A stretch of 64,000 nt of DNA from Oscillospiraceae bacterium (GCA_015067885.1 SVLO01000008.1:1-64000), one strand, 5' to 3'; shown: positions 35,031 to 43,746, counted from the stretch's first letter. A program made the numbers and translations. The notes: generated from the sequence alone by a model not told the origin.

Positions 35031-35780
35031 TTAGTCCTTTCTCGCTACGAAGAAAATGCGTTGCTCGTCGGGGGAGGGGCGGCGCATGGACAGCTCGCCA
35101 AACTGCCGCACGTCCCGGAAACCGGCGTTGTGCAGGTATTGGGTCAGTTCCTCGGGCGTGTAGGCGTACTCCTCGTGCAGCTCCTCGCCACGGTCCCAAA
35201 GGCCGGACGCCTCATCTAGGGCAAAGATGTCCATGAAATAGGAACAGATGCGCCGCCGGGGGGAATAGGCCCCGCGCCACACGCAGTAAGCATCCTCGGT
35301 TTCATCTAGAAACACCTGACCGTCCATGGCCTGCAGCTTGGCGGGGGTGTTGAAATCGAAGATAAACAGACCCCCGGGCATCAGAAACAGATGCACCCGC
35401 TCGAAGGCCCTTTGCAGCTTTTTGGGATTGGTGACATAGTTGACGCTGTCCAAACAGCACACGCAGGCGTCGATAGTGCCGTACAGATCCAGCTTGTCCA
35501 TACTTTGACACAGAAAGATGGGGGGAATTGCCACAGTTTCGTCGGCCTTATCCGCGGCCTGAGCCAGCATATCCGGCGACAGGTCCACGCCGATCATCTC
35601 ATAGCCACGCCGGGCCAGCTCCCAGGTCAGGGAACCGGTGCCGCAGGCCAGGTCCAGCACCGTCTTTCCGGGTAGCTCCCGGCGGGCAAAATGCCGCTGG
35701 ATGTAGTCGGCCCAGTGGGCGTAATTGACATCGCGTGTGAACCGGTCGTAGCAGCCGGCCAAAAAATCATAGCTTGCCAT
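35031..35780 (-). CDS. Class I SAM-dependent methyltransferase
   Basis: Methyltransferase of 249 residues. Motif I is VLDLACGTGSLTWEL near residue 42, followed by the acidic IGVDLSPDML. The DACVCCLDSVNYVT motif and the C-terminal beta region resemble small-molecule methyltransferases. It overlaps the end of the TrpR-like gene by 14 bases, so translation is coupled. Its substrate is not evident. Confidence 0.9.
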   Translation of the reverse strand: MASYDFLAGCYDRFTRDVNYAHWADYIQRHFARRELPGKTVLDLACGTGSLTWELARRGYEMIGVDLSPDMLAQAADKADETVAIPPIFLCQSMDKLDLYGTIDACVCCLDSVNYVTNPKKLQRAFERVHLFLMPGGLFIFDFNTPAKLQAMDGQVFLDETEDAYCVWRGAYSPRRRICSYFMDIFALDEASGLWDRGEELHEEYAYTPEELTQYLHNAGFRDVRQFGELSMRRPSPDEQRIFFVARKD

Positions 35781-36069
35781 CGGGAACCTCCTTCAGGCGG
35801 GGGATGATGGTTTGATAGCCGTCCTCCCCATACAACAGGGCGCGGTTCACCCGGCTGATGGTGGCGCTGGAGGCACCTGTGCGGTCCAAAATGTCACTGT
35901 AGATCAGGCCCTCGTCCAGCAACAGCGCTACCTCCATGCGCTGCTCCATGGCGCGCAGCTCAGACACGGTACACAAATCCTGAAAGAAGCGGCGGCATTC
36001 ATCCATATCCTTCAAAGTGAGGATGGCCTGATACAGAATATCGTTTGGCTCGCGCGGAGGAATTTTCAT
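35767..36069 (-). CDS. YerC/YecD-family TrpR-like regulator (second copy)
   Basis: TrpR-superfamily DNA-binding protein of 100 residues, paralogous to the one at 20644. The core LKDMDECRRFFQDLCTVSEL, RAMEQRMEVALLLDEGLIYSD and recognition helix TGASSATISRVNRALLYG align well, with variations at helix ends that could change the recognised site. It heads a different operon (methyltransferase, hslO, nitroreductase). The inverted repeat AACGC-AAAA-GCGTT (36097-36110) lies 28 bases upstream of its start and could be its operator. Confidence 0.88.
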   Translation of the reverse strand: MKIPPREPNDILYQAILTLKDMDECRRFFQDLCTVSELRAMEQRMEVALLLDEGLIYSDILDRTGASSATISRVNRALLYGEDGYQTIIPRLKEVPDGKL

Positions 36070-36096
36070 ATTGGTCCGCTCCTTTCTGTCCGTGCA

Positions 36097-36110
36097 AACG
36101 CAAAAGCGTT
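36097..36110. promoter_or_regulatory. Inverted repeat upstream of the second TrpR-like gene
   Basis: AACGCAAAAGCGTT is a perfect 5-base-arm inverted repeat in the leader between the divergent regulator and AgcS genes. A regulatory role is inferred from position only. Confidence 0.4.
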
Positions 36111-36214
36111 ATACGATATTTTATCAAATCAGTTTGTGAAAGTAAAGGGGTAAATCTTTGGGGTGGGAATGAGTCCGGCAGAGGCAACATACCTGTAATT
36201 CAGAGGTGATGGAC

Positions 36215-37567
36215 GTGGCGCTGCTCGGGCGTGCGGTGGATTTTTTCTGGTTTCCCTGGTTACTGGGGGCGTTTTTGTTTACGGGACTTTACTTTTCGGT
36301 CAGAACCGGATTCTTTCAGTTGTTTGGGGTGCGCCGCTGGCTGGGGGATACGGCGGGGAGCCTCCTGCGTGCGGGACGGCGGCAGGGAAACGGGATATCC
36401 AGGCTGCAGGCGCTGACCACTGCGCTGGCCTCCACCATTGGGACCGGCAGCGTGACCGGCGTAGCGACAGCTATTTGGTTTGGCGGACCGGGGGCAGTAT
36501 TTTGGATGTGGGTCAGTGGGGTACTGGGTATGATGACCGGCTGCGCGGAGAAAATACTCGCCCTGCGATGGCGGCGAACAGATAAGAGCGGGAACTGGCG
36601 GGGCGGTCCCATGTATTACATTGCCCAGGGGCTGCACAGTCGGTTTTTAGCCGGTTGCTTTGCGCTTGCCTGTCTGGGTGGAGCGCTGGCAGGCGGCGGA
36701 ATGGTACAGACCAACGCCATCGTCCAAAGCCTTGATAGTGCCGTGGGCACCAACCGCCTTTGGGTCGGTGTCATGGTGGCTGTGCTGGCGGGGGCGATAC
36801 TGATTGGTGGCATCGAGCGCATTGCCCGGGTCAGTCAGGTGTTGATGCCCGCTATGGCGCTGTTGTTCCTGGGCAGCGCCGGGGTGGTGCTGTGGCTGTG
36901 TCGGGCGCGGCTGCCCGATGCCCTGGCGTTGATTGTTAAAAGTGCGTTGACCCCCTCGGCGGGGCTGGGCGGGGTCGGCGGGTGGACTGCCATGCGATAC
37001 GGCTTTGCTCGAGGAGTGTTTACAAACGAGGCGGGGATGGGTTCCACTGCCATTGCCCACGCAAATGCGGATACCGAGCAGCCCGGTGAACAGGGGATGT
37101 GGGGTATCTTCGAAGTGTTTTTTGCTACGTTGGTGGTTTGCACTGCCACAGCGCTGGTCATTTTGTGCGCCGGTATATACGATCCAGCCACGGCGGGCGT
37201 GGATACCGATGTCGGCGTGAAACTGGCAGCGACCTCTTTTGGCCACTACCTTGGTCCGGCGGGAGAGTGGATAGTGGAGGTCAGTGTGGTGCTGTTTGCC
37301 TTTTCCTCGGTGCTGGGATGGAGCTATTATGGGCAGACGGCGCTGGAATGGCTGTGTGAAGGGCGAATGATCCGGCCGATATGGTTGTGTCTGTTTTTGT
37401 CAGCCTGTGTCATGGGTAGTGTGGTCCCCGCGGAATTGGTGTGGCAGTTGGTGGATCTGTGTTCCGGACTGATGGCCCTGCCCAATTTGGCGGCGCTGCT
37501 GTTTTTGTCGCCACAGGTATTGAAGTCCATGCGGGAATACCTAAGTCTTAGGGGAGAACGTCTGTAA
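36215..37567 (+). CDS. Sodium:alanine/glycine symporter (AgcS family)
   Basis: Amino acid:cation symporter of 450 residues with about 11 membrane segments. The family signatures ALTTALASTIGTGSVTGVATA, GGPGAVFWMWVSG and RGVFTNEAGMGSTAIAHA are present. The start is uncertain: the track gives GTG/ATG at 36206/36209, but the AGAGG site at 36202-36206 sits best for GTG 36215. It is monocistronic. No glycine riboswitch is visible in the 140-base leader. Confidence 0.93.
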   Translation: MALLGRAVDFFWFPWLLGAFLFTGLYFSVRTGFFQLFGVRRWLGDTAGSLLRAGRRQGNGISRLQALTTALASTIGTGSVTGVATAIWFGGPGAVFWMWVSGVLGMMTGCAEKILALRWRRTDKSGNWRGGPMYYIAQGLHSRFLAGCFALACLGGALAGGGMVQTNAIVQSLDSAVGTNRLWVGVMVAVLAGAILIGGIERIARVSQVLMPAMALLFLGSAGVVLWLCRARLPDALALIVKSALTPSAGLGGVGGWTAMRYGFARGVFTNEAGMGSTAIAHANADTEQPGEQGMWGIFEVFFATLVVCTATALVILCAGIYDPATAGVDTDVGVKLAATSFGHYLGPAGEWIVEVSVVLFAFSSVLGWSYYGQTALEWLCEGRMIRPIWLCLFLSACVMGSVVPAELVWQLVDLCSGLMALPNLAALLFLSPQVLKSMREYLSLRGERL

Positions 37568-37606
37568 GGTGGAAATGCTGTACATAGAGTGGAGCGCGGA
37601 ATATGC

Positions 37607-37635
37607 TTGCATATAATGGAGGTTTCTGTTAAAAT
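37607..37635 (+). promoter_or_regulatory. Promoter of the EamA transporter gene
   Basis: TTGCAT, 17 bases, TAAAAT, 33 bases before the ATG at 37668. Confidence 0.6.
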
Positions 37636-37667
37636 ACCCTGCAGAATGATCAACGGAGCGTGCATGT

Positions 37668-38552
37668 ATGAATCCAAGTGTGATGCGAAAGCTGGCAAAA
37701 CCTATGCTGTTTGCCGCGGCAATTATATGGGGAACGTCCTTCTTTATTATGAAGAACGCCCTGGACGTGATGCCGGTGTTCACCCTGCTGGCTATCCGAT
37801 TTACCGGCGGCGCGGCCCTGATGGCCCTGGTCTGCTGGAAGAAATGGCGGAGCTTTACCCGGGATTACCTTTGGCGCGGGGCCGTTATCGGCGCCTTTCT
37901 CTTTTTGGCGTACTTAATACAGACCTTTGGCCTGGAGCGCACCACGCCGTCGAAAAACGCCTTTCTGACGGCGGTCTACTGCGTGCTGGTGCCGTTCCTC
38001 TACTGGCTGGTAATGAAGCGCCGGCCCGACCGGTACAATATCCTTGCCGCAGTGCTGTGCGTGGTCGGTGTGGGCCTTGTATCCTTTGACGGTGCATTTG
38101 GCGTCATTGCTACAGGTGACCTGCTGACCCTGATCGCGGCGGGGTTCTACGCCGCCCATATCATTGCGGTGGAAAAGGTCTCGCCGGGCAAGGATATTTA
38201 TCTGCTTACCATGCTGCAGTTTGCTTTCGCGGGCCTGTATGCGTGGGTCGGCAGTGCCTTTGAGGTCTTTCCCGCCCAGGCGCTTCAGCAGCCCGGGGTA
38301 TTCCTGCCCCTGCTCTACCTGTGCGTGATGCCCACCACCGTGGCCCTGCTGTTCCAAAACGTGGGGCAGATTTGGTCCGACCCTGCCTCCGCCTCGGTGA
38401 TCTTGTCCCTGGAGTCGGTGTTCGGTGTGCTGTTTTCCGTGGCCTTTGGCGAGGATACGGTCAACACCGTCATGGGGATAGGGTTCGCGGTCATTTTCGT
38501 GGCGGTGCTGTGTTCGGAAACAAAGTTCTCCTTCCTGCGAAAAACGAAATAA
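37668..38552 (+). CDS. EamA/DMT-superfamily transporter
   Basis: Membrane protein of 294 residues with ten hydrophobic segments in two EamA repeats. The first begins LFAAAIIWGTSFFIMKNALD and the second covers GDLLTLIAAGFYAAHII onward. The motif TTPSKNAFLTAVYCVLVP is typical of RhaT/YdcZ-like metabolite exporters. The exported compound is unknown. It ends in its own terminator. Confidence 0.92.
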   Translation: MNPSVMRKLAKPMLFAAAIIWGTSFFIMKNALDVMPVFTLLAIRFTGGAALMALVCWKKWRSFTRDYLWRGAVIGAFLFLAYLIQTFGLERTTPSKNAFLTAVYCVLVPFLYWLVMKRRPDRYNILAAVLCVVGVGLVSFDGAFGVIATGDLLTLIAAGFYAAHIIAVEKVSPGKDIYLLTMLQFAFAGLYAWVGSAFEVFPAQALQQPGVFLPLLYLCVMPTTVALLFQNVGQIWSDPASASVILSLESVFGVLFSVAFGEDTVNTVMGIGFAVIFVAVLCSETKFSFLRKTK

Positions 38553-38557
38553 GCAAT

Positions 38558-38589
38558 CGGGAGCGCGGTCCTATGACCGCGCTCTTTTT
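38558..38589 (+). terminator. Terminator after EamA gene
   Basis: GAGCGCGGTC-CTAT-GACCGCGCTC followed by TTTTT. Confidence 0.9.
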
Positions 38590-38656
38590 GCACCTGTTTG
38601 CCCTCGGGTTCATAGCATAGGGAAACGGGCGGCCTGTGCCGCGAAGGAGGCAGACT

Positions 38657-39049
38657 ATGGCACGATCAGGCACATTGCAGGTGCGGGTATACGCATCACA
38701 GGCGGAAATTCCGGTAACAGGCGCCGCAGTCATGGTGGCAAGCCGGGGGACGGACGGGAAGTATCAGCTTATTTCCCTGCAGGAAACGGACGACAGCGGC
38801 AACATCAAACCGGTGAAGGTGGATGCGCCGCCGGCCAGCGAAAGCACCGCGCCGCAGCAGATGGAACAGCCCTTTGCCGCCGTGGACGTGTGGGTGGAGC
38901 ATCCGGGGTACGAGGTCATGTGGTTGGAGGACGTGCAGATTTTCGCCGGGCAGACCACCCAACAGCAGGTGGAGCTGAACCCGCTGGTGGCGGGGGAGAG
39001 CTGGACCGAGCGCACCGACGTGCGGCCCATCCCGCCCCAGGAACTGTGA
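38657..39049 (+). CDS. Carboxypeptidase-regulatory-like (beta-sandwich) protein, spore-type operon
   Basis: Protein of 130 residues with an extended beta pattern: GTLQVRVYASQAEIPVTGAAVMV, then Asp/Thr-rich turns, then AAVDVWVEHPGYEVMWLEDVQIF. This is the look of a prealbumin-like carboxypeptidase-regulatory domain. No signal peptide is seen. ATG 38657 follows AAGGAGG; the track start at 38636 lacks a site. It is the first gene of a three-gene unit with two peptidoglycan-binding proteins. Similar trios occur in spore-forming Clostridia, but the function here is inferred. Confidence 0.72.
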   Translation: MARSGTLQVRVYASQAEIPVTGAAVMVASRGTDGKYQLISLQETDDSGNIKPVKVDAPPASESTAPQQMEQPFAAVDVWVEHPGYEVMWLEDVQIFAGQTTQQQVELNPLVAGESWTERTDVRPIPPQEL

Positions 39050-39057
39050 GGTGAGTT

Positions 39058-40281
39058 ATGGCAATCGTAACGCCCTATATCCCCACCAGTATCACCGTCC
39101 ATTTGGGCGCCCCCAGCCAAAATGCGGAGAACGTAACTGTCTCCTTTGCCGACTACATCAAAAACGTAGCCAGCAGCGAGATATACCCCACCTGGGAGCC
39201 GGCGGCCATCCGGGCCAACGTGCTGGCGCAGATCTCCTTCGCCCTGAACCGGGTCTATACCCAGTATTACCGCAGCCGGGGGTATGACTTCGACATCACC
39301 TCCTCCACGGCCTACGACCAAAAGTTTATCCGGGGGCGTAACATCTTTGAAAGCGTGTCGGACATCGTGGACGACGTGTTTGACAGCTATATCCGTCGGC
39401 AGGGCTTTGTGGAGCCGCTGGCGGCCAAGTTCTGCAACGGCACCACCGTGACCTGCGCGGGAATGTCCCAGTGGGGCAGTCAAAACCTTGCCAAGCAGGG
39501 GTACGACTCCATTGCCATTCTGCGCAACTACTACGGCAACGACATCGAGCTGGTCACCGACGTCCCCCTGCAGGACCCCCGGGACAGTTTCCCGGGCCGC
39601 AATATGCGCCGGGGGGACAGCGGGGCAGACGTGCTGGTGGTGCAGGTCATGCTCAACCGCATTTCTCAGGATTACCCCGCCATCCCCAAAATTTGGCCCA
39701 CCGCGGCGGTGTTCGATGCCAATACCGAGCGGGCGGTGCAGAAGTTCCAGCAGATTTTTGGCCTGACCCCGGACGGCATCGTGGGTAAGGCCACGTGGTA
39801 CAAGATGGTGTCCCTCTACAATGCCGTCAACCGCCTGTCGGAGCTTGTCAGTAAAGGTCAGCGCTTTACAGCCGTCAACTTCCGTTACCCCGGCGTCACC
39901 GGCCCGGGCAGCACGGGTCAGGCGGTCAGCGCCCTGCAATATATGCTCAGCGCCATCAGCGAGTTTTACGACGTTATCCCCGACGTGGCGGTGGACGGCA
40001 CCTACGGCCCGGCCACCCAGGAGGCGGTGCGCGCTTTCCAGCGGGCGGCGGGGCTGACCCAGGACGGCATCGCCGGGGAGCAGACGTGGATCATGGTCTA
40101 TCGGGTCTTTGCCAGTTTGGAAAACCGCTATCTGCAAAGTCAGATCCGCTTCCCGGTGGCCACACCCACCGCTGCAACCGGGGAGCCGGTGGACTACGGC
40201 CTGACCGGCCGTATGCGGCAAAATCCCGGGCGGGAGCTTGGCTATGGGCAATCGGACGACAGGGGAGAGGTGCTGGTATGA
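39058..40281 (+). CDS. SpoIID-like / peptidoglycan-binding domain protein
   Basis: Protein of 407 residues with three parts. Residues 1-180 resemble the SpoIID/LytB domain: SSEIYPTWEPAAIRANVLAQ, TSSTAYDQ and CAGMSQWGSQNLAKQG near residue 140. Two peptidoglycan_binding_1 modules follow: RRGDSGADVLVVQVMLNRI and SGQAVSALQYMLSAI-like GSTGQAVSALQYMLSA, each ending D-G-x-x-G-x-x-T. There is no signal peptide. It overlaps the next gene by four bases. A role in spore cortex or coat assembly is likely but unproven. Confidence 0.8.
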   Translation: MAIVTPYIPTSITVHLGAPSQNAENVTVSFADYIKNVASSEIYPTWEPAAIRANVLAQISFALNRVYTQYYRSRGYDFDITSSTAYDQKFIRGRNIFESVSDIVDDVFDSYIRRQGFVEPLAAKFCNGTTVTCAGMSQWGSQNLAKQGYDSIAILRNYYGNDIELVTDVPLQDPRDSFPGRNMRRGDSGADVLVVQVMLNRISQDYPAIPKIWPTAAVFDANTERAVQKFQQIFGLTPDGIVGKATWYKMVSLYNAVNRLSELVSKGQRFTAVNFRYPGVTGPGSTGQAVSALQYMLSAISEFYDVIPDVAVDGTYGPATQEAVRAFQRAAGLTQDGIAGEQTWIMVYRVFASLENRYLQSQIRFPVATPTAATGEPVDYGLTGRMRQNPGRELGYGQSDDRGEVLV

Positions 40282-40844
40282 GAGAGGACGTATTTTTGCT
40301 GGGGCGGCCCATCGAGAGCCTGCAGACCATGCTGCAGCAGTTGTCTTATGGCTATAAGGCGCTGCCCTTTTTGGTGCCGGACGGGCGCTTTGGGGAGGAA
40401 ATGCTGGAGGCGGTGATGGTGTTCCAGCGGGAGTTCGGTCTGCCCGTCACCGGGCGGGTGGACCCGGACACCTGGGACGAGGTGGTGCGCCGGTTTGACG
40501 CGTGGATGGGGGAGCGGGCAAGACCGTACCCCCTGCGGGCCTTCCCGGTGCGGCCCTTCCAATTGGCGATCGGGGACCGGGACGACGTGGCGGTGGTGGT
40601 GCAGACCCTGTTCGGCATCCTGGCCGGGGTGGTGGACGGCATCGGGGACACCGCCCGGGACGGCTGGCACAGCGGCGTGTCGGTGGATAACGTGATGTGG
40701 CTGCAAAAGGTGTCCGGCCTGCCCGTCACCGGGGTGATGGATAAGGCCACGTGGAACCGTCTGGCCCGGCTCTATGACCTGCTGATCGTCCGCCGTCGGG
40801 AGCTGGAACGGGAGGTGCCCCAAACGGCTCGTGAAAAAAAGTAA
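40278..40844 (+). CDS. Peptidoglycan-binding domain protein
   Basis: Protein of 188 residues from the ATG at 40278 (overlapping the stop of the previous gene as ATGA); the track start at 40086 lies within that gene. It has two peptidoglycan-binding-like repeats: PIESLQTMLQQLSYG ... GRVDPDTWDEV and DVAVVVQTLFGIL ... GVMDKATWNRL. There is no catalytic domain or export signal. It ends the spore-type operon. Confidence 0.82.
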   Translation: MREDVFLLGRPIESLQTMLQQLSYGYKALPFLVPDGRFGEEMLEAVMVFQREFGLPVTGRVDPDTWDEVVRRFDAWMGERARPYPLRAFPVRPFQLAIGDRDDVAVVVQTLFGILAGVVDGIGDTARDGWHSGVSVDNVMWLQKVSGLPVTGVMDKATWNRLARLYDLLIVRRRELEREVPQTAREKK

Positions 40845-40863
40845 AATTTTCTTCAAAAAAGAC

Positions 40864-40892
40864 TTGCAAAAGCTGAAAGTGTGTGGTATCAT
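40864..40892 (+). promoter_or_regulatory. tRNA-Pro promoter
   Basis: TTGCAA, 17 bases, TATCAT; 32 bases before the mature tRNA. Confidence 0.85.
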
Positions 40893-40924
40893 AACCAAGC
40901 TGTCCGGGTAAGCCGGTCGCATTT

Positions 40925-41001
40925 CCGGGTGTGGCGAAGTTTGGTATCGCGCTTGAATGGGGTTCAAGAGGCCCTGAGTTCGAATCTCAGCACTCGGACC
41001 A
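40925..41001 (+). tRNA. tRNA-Pro (GGG anticodon)
   Basis: Cloverleaf of 77 bases. Acceptor CCGGGTG pairs with CACTCGG. The anticodon loop ATGGGGT gives anticodon GGG within stem CTTGA/TCAAG. The T arm is CTGAG-TTCGAAT-CTCAG. CCA is encoded. An AT-rich accessory region begins immediately downstream. Confidence 0.95.
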
Positions 41002-41002
41002 A

Positions 41003-41045
41003 ATAAGAACGGTAATTTTGATAGAATTACCGTTCTTATTTTTTG
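41003..41045 (+). terminator. tRNA-Pro terminator
   Basis: AATAAGAACGGTAATT and its complement around a short loop, then TTTTTT. Confidence 0.88.
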
Positions 41046-41344
41046 CTTAAATCCCTTGGGCTGTATGGGGTCGGGCTTTATATGAAAACGCCACCAAGGT
41101 GAAAATCCCTGATGGCGTATTTTTGCCGCTTTTTATGAGGCTAGCGGATAAAGTGAGCGATGGACTATCGGCAAAAAACTGCATAAAGGTGGTAGCTGAT
41201 TTGTTTCTAAGGCGAGGAAATATCTATTTCGACAAGATGTTGTGATGGTTGATTTTGCGTGGTATAATACTCTAGTAGTTATTGCATAATTATCGAACGG
41301 GAAAAGTTAGCACAAAGAGAAACGCGAAGAAGGGAGTTTAGATA
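41046..41344. other. Gene-free AT-rich stretch with orphan hairpin and promoter
   Basis: I see no gene here. It contains a terminator-like hairpin, ACGCCA ... TGGCGT followed by ATTTTT (41088-41124), with no gene before it. It also contains a good promoter for the next gene, TTGTGA, 17 bases, TATAAT (41240-41268). The orphan hairpin may be what is left of a lost gene. Confidence 0.6.
41240..41268 (+). promoter_or_regulatory. Promoter of lipoprotein gene 41345
   Basis: TTGTGA, 17 bases, TATAAT, 76 bases before the start codon. Confidence 0.7.
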
Positions 41345-42238
41345 ATGAGAAAAGTGTCAAAGTGCATTTTTATTTCAGTAATAGGAGCGACTATTTTGTT
41401 GCTGCTAGCATCCTGCGGAGCGCCGGCGGCGAAAAGCGAATCAGATATTCGTGCGGATATATCGGGAAATGACCGTTACTTTTCTGACTATAACCTCACA
41501 TTAGAATCCATGTCCGTCGTCAAAAGACAAACAAACCAAGAGGACAAGACAGATTATGTGTGGATCAGCGTGACGGCAAAAAACAATGATTTTACATACA
41601 ACGCAGATTATGAGCTGATGTATGTTCTATATAATGAGGGGTGGCTGTTAGAAAACTACACGAGATCCACATCTGATTTCACTCCAAATTATTACCCAAC
41701 AGTTGATGATGCTGCAACAGCAATCAATAATTATGCTGATGGATGTACCCTCATAAACACAGTGTCATCAGAGAAGAAAATGACATATCAGTTTAAACGG
41801 GAAGAAACGAAATATTATTTAACCACGGAGTATAGAACAGATTTAGTTTATGAGTTTACCCCGGGTTCAGGATGGAGAGCTTCTATACATGAAACAGAAT
41901 TATCGCATAAACCAGATATTGTGGGAGAATGGATTTATCAAGACGATCTAAGGTATTTCTATGTTAATATTATCAGTGTCGAAGACGAAATAGTTACGTT
42001 GGAATACAATCTCGAAAATGTTCACACCTCCTATAGCGAAACAACAACAAAAAAGACTACTTCTCCGGTTAGAATAGAACTCGGTGGAATACAAAGAACA
42101 GGCTACTCCATTTGCCTTGATCCATATAGCGTATATGGTAATATCCATATTTATGTTGGTGACGAGAATTATGAACTGACTGAAAGCACGGGATGTGGGG
42201 TGAGCTGTGATGGATATTTTTTGAAGAGAACTAGTTGA
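41345..42238 (+). CDS. Predicted lipoprotein of unknown function, AT-rich
   Basis: Exported protein of 297 residues. The signal peptide ends in a lipobox (LLLLASCG), so the cysteine near residue 24 should be lipid-anchored. The mature part is rich in Tyr, Thr, Asp and Glu with no recognised domain; the section HETELSHKPDIVGEWIYQ introduces a C-terminal beta region. AGGGAG lies upstream. Base composition and A/T-ending codons differ clearly from the GC-rich neighbours, suggesting recent acquisition next to tRNA-Pro. Confidence 0.8.
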   Translation: MRKVSKCIFISVIGATILLLLASCGAPAAKSESDIRADISGNDRYFSDYNLTLESMSVVKRQTNQEDKTDYVWISVTAKNNDFTYNADYELMYVLYNEGWLLENYTRSTSDFTPNYYPTVDDAATAINNYADGCTLINTVSSEKKMTYQFKREETKYYLTTEYRTDLVYEFTPGSGWRASIHETELSHKPDIVGEWIYQDDLRYFYVNIISVEDEIVTLEYNLENVHTSYSETTTKKTTSPVRIELGGIQRTGYSICLDPYSVYGNIHIYVGDENYELTESTGCGVSCDGYFLKRTS

Positions 42239-42360
42239 AAGAGTATGTTAAACATATTTATATCCTTAAAGAGTATAGTGCAACTGATAGTTTAAGTGAA
42301 GAGCGCAACCCACTTCACCGAATTTGCGATTCTATTAGAATATACGCACCAATACAAAAA

Positions 42361-42396
42361 CGACAAGTTTCGAAAGGAACTTGTCGTTTTTTCTTT
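42361..42396 (+). terminator. Terminator in AT-rich stretch
   Basis: CGACAAGTTTCG...AACTTGTCG hairpin followed by TTTTTTCTTTT, 120 bases past the lipoprotein stop. Confidence 0.75.
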
Positions 42397-42409
42397 TGTT
42401 TGTTTACCC

Positions 42410-42439
42410 TTGTCTTTTCTGCTACAACTGTAGTATGAT
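42410..42439 (+). promoter_or_regulatory. Promoter of the acetate kinase gene
   Basis: TTGTCT, 18 bases, TATGAT; an AGGAGG site precedes the ATG at 42473. Confidence 0.6.
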
Positions 42440-42472
42440 GATAGCATATAGATTTGCACAGGAGGCGCGACG

Positions 42473-43657
42473 ATGAAAATATTGGTTTGCAACGTGGGCA
42501 GCACGTCTTTGAAATTCAAGCTGTTTGACATGCCCGGGGACAAGGTACTGGCCGAGGGCAAGGTGGAGCGCGTGGGCCGGACCGACGCCATTTTCCACTA
42601 CGGCAACTGCTCCACCGGGTACAGCGTCAAGCTGGAGGAGCAGAACATTCCCTCCTACGCCGAGGGTATTTTGCAATATTTGGGCTACCTCACCCACCCG
42701 GAGTACGGCGTGATCGCCGACGTGTCGGAGATTGAGCGGGTGGGTTTCAAGACGGTGCTGGCCAAGGGGTTCTACGGCATCCACGAGCTGACGGAGGAGG
42801 TCCTGCAGGCCATGCGGGACTACCTCGTGGTGGCCCCTGCCCACAACGGCCCCTATTTGGAAGCCATCGGTCAGATCCGGCAGGTGCTGCCCGGGGTCAT
42901 GCTGGTGGGCGTGTTTGAGACCGCCTTCCACACCACCATTCCCAAGGCCGAGCGCATCTACGGCATCCCCTACGAGTGGCACGAGAAGTACGGCATCCAA
43001 AAGATGGGCTATCACGGCGCCTCCCACGGCTACGTGGCCGACGTGCTGACCGAACGAAACGGCGGCACCGGCAACGCAATCTCCTGCCATTTGGGCGGCA
43101 GCGGCTCGCTGTGCGCCATTCAGAACGGCATCAGCCTGAATAACAGCTTTGGCTTCTCCCTGCAGGCGGGCCCCATCCACGCAAACCGCATCGGCGACAC
43201 CGACGCCTACGTCATTCCGTACCTGCTGTCCCAGGGCATGAGCATTGAGGACATCACCAAGGGGATGGACAAGCAGGGCGGCCTGCTGGGCATTTCCGGG
43301 GTGAGCAACGACCTGCGGGACGTGCAGCTTGCGGCGGAGGCGGGCAATGAGCGGGCGCAGCTTGCCATTGACGTGTACTGCGCGGGCATCGTGCATTACG
43401 TGGGCGCCTATTACGCCCAGCTGGGCGGGTTGGACCATCTGGCCTTTACCGGCGGTATCGGCGAGAACTCCGACCTTGTCCGGAAGACGGTCTGCCGCGC
43501 GGTGGCCCACTTCGGCATCGTGCTGGACGAGGAGAAGAACGCCGCGCGGGTTGATCAGATTCGGGTGATTTCCGCCCCGGACTCCCGGGTGAAGGTGTGG
43601 GTCATCCCCGCCAACGAGGAGCTGGGCATCGCAAGAAGGACCTACGAATATCGGTAA
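42473..43657 (+). CDS. Acetate kinase family protein
   Basis: ASKHA-fold acyl kinase of 394 residues. Family landmarks are CNVGSTSLKFKLFD at the N-terminus, MGYHGASHGYV with the catalytic histidine, the adenosine motif FTGGIGENSDLVR and a conserved C-terminal ANEELGIARRT. Length fits AckA. The insertion-free N-terminus and CSTGYSVKLEEQ region differ from the classic enzyme, so another short-chain acyl phosphate is possible. It is GC-rich with AT-rich genes on both sides, and no phosphotransacetylase gene is linked. Confidence 0.85.
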   Translation: MKILVCNVGSTSLKFKLFDMPGDKVLAEGKVERVGRTDAIFHYGNCSTGYSVKLEEQNIPSYAEGILQYLGYLTHPEYGVIADVSEIERVGFKTVLAKGFYGIHELTEEVLQAMRDYLVVAPAHNGPYLEAIGQIRQVLPGVMLVGVFETAFHTTIPKAERIYGIPYEWHEKYGIQKMGYHGASHGYVADVLTERNGGTGNAISCHLGGSGSLCAIQNGISLNNSFGFSLQAGPIHANRIGDTDAYVIPYLLSQGMSIEDITKGMDKQGGLLGISGVSNDLRDVQLAAEAGNERAQLAIDVYCAGIVHYVGAYYAQLGGLDHLAFTGGIGENSDLVRKTVCRAVAHFGIVLDEEKNAARVDQIRVISAPDSRVKVWVIPANEELGIARRTYEYR

Positions 43658-43667
43658 AGCATAACGA

Positions 43668-43700
43668 AACGGCGGATGGGATCTCCCGTCCGCCGTTTTT
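43668..43700. terminator. Terminator and left copy of 30-base repeat
   Basis: AACGGCGGATGGGA-TC-TCCCGTCCGCCGTT followed by TTT. It terminates the acetate kinase gene. A near-identical copy (2 differences in 30 bases) lies at 47486-47515. Confidence 0.88.
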
Positions 43701-43746
43701 CCACCTGCGCCGACGATATGCAAATCGCTGCGATTGGCCTTAGCTA

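Noticed and set aside
36070-36214. Possible glycine riboswitch before the AgcS symporter
   Set aside because: The leader is short and I see no paired GG-rich aptamer pattern.
37589-38089. A 166-residue ORF in the EamA region
   Set aside because: It overlaps the strongly supported transporter gene in another frame.
42235-42438. A 67-residue ORF after the AT-rich lipoprotein
   Set aside because: It overlaps the lipoprotein stop and passes through a terminator hairpin; no convincing start signal.
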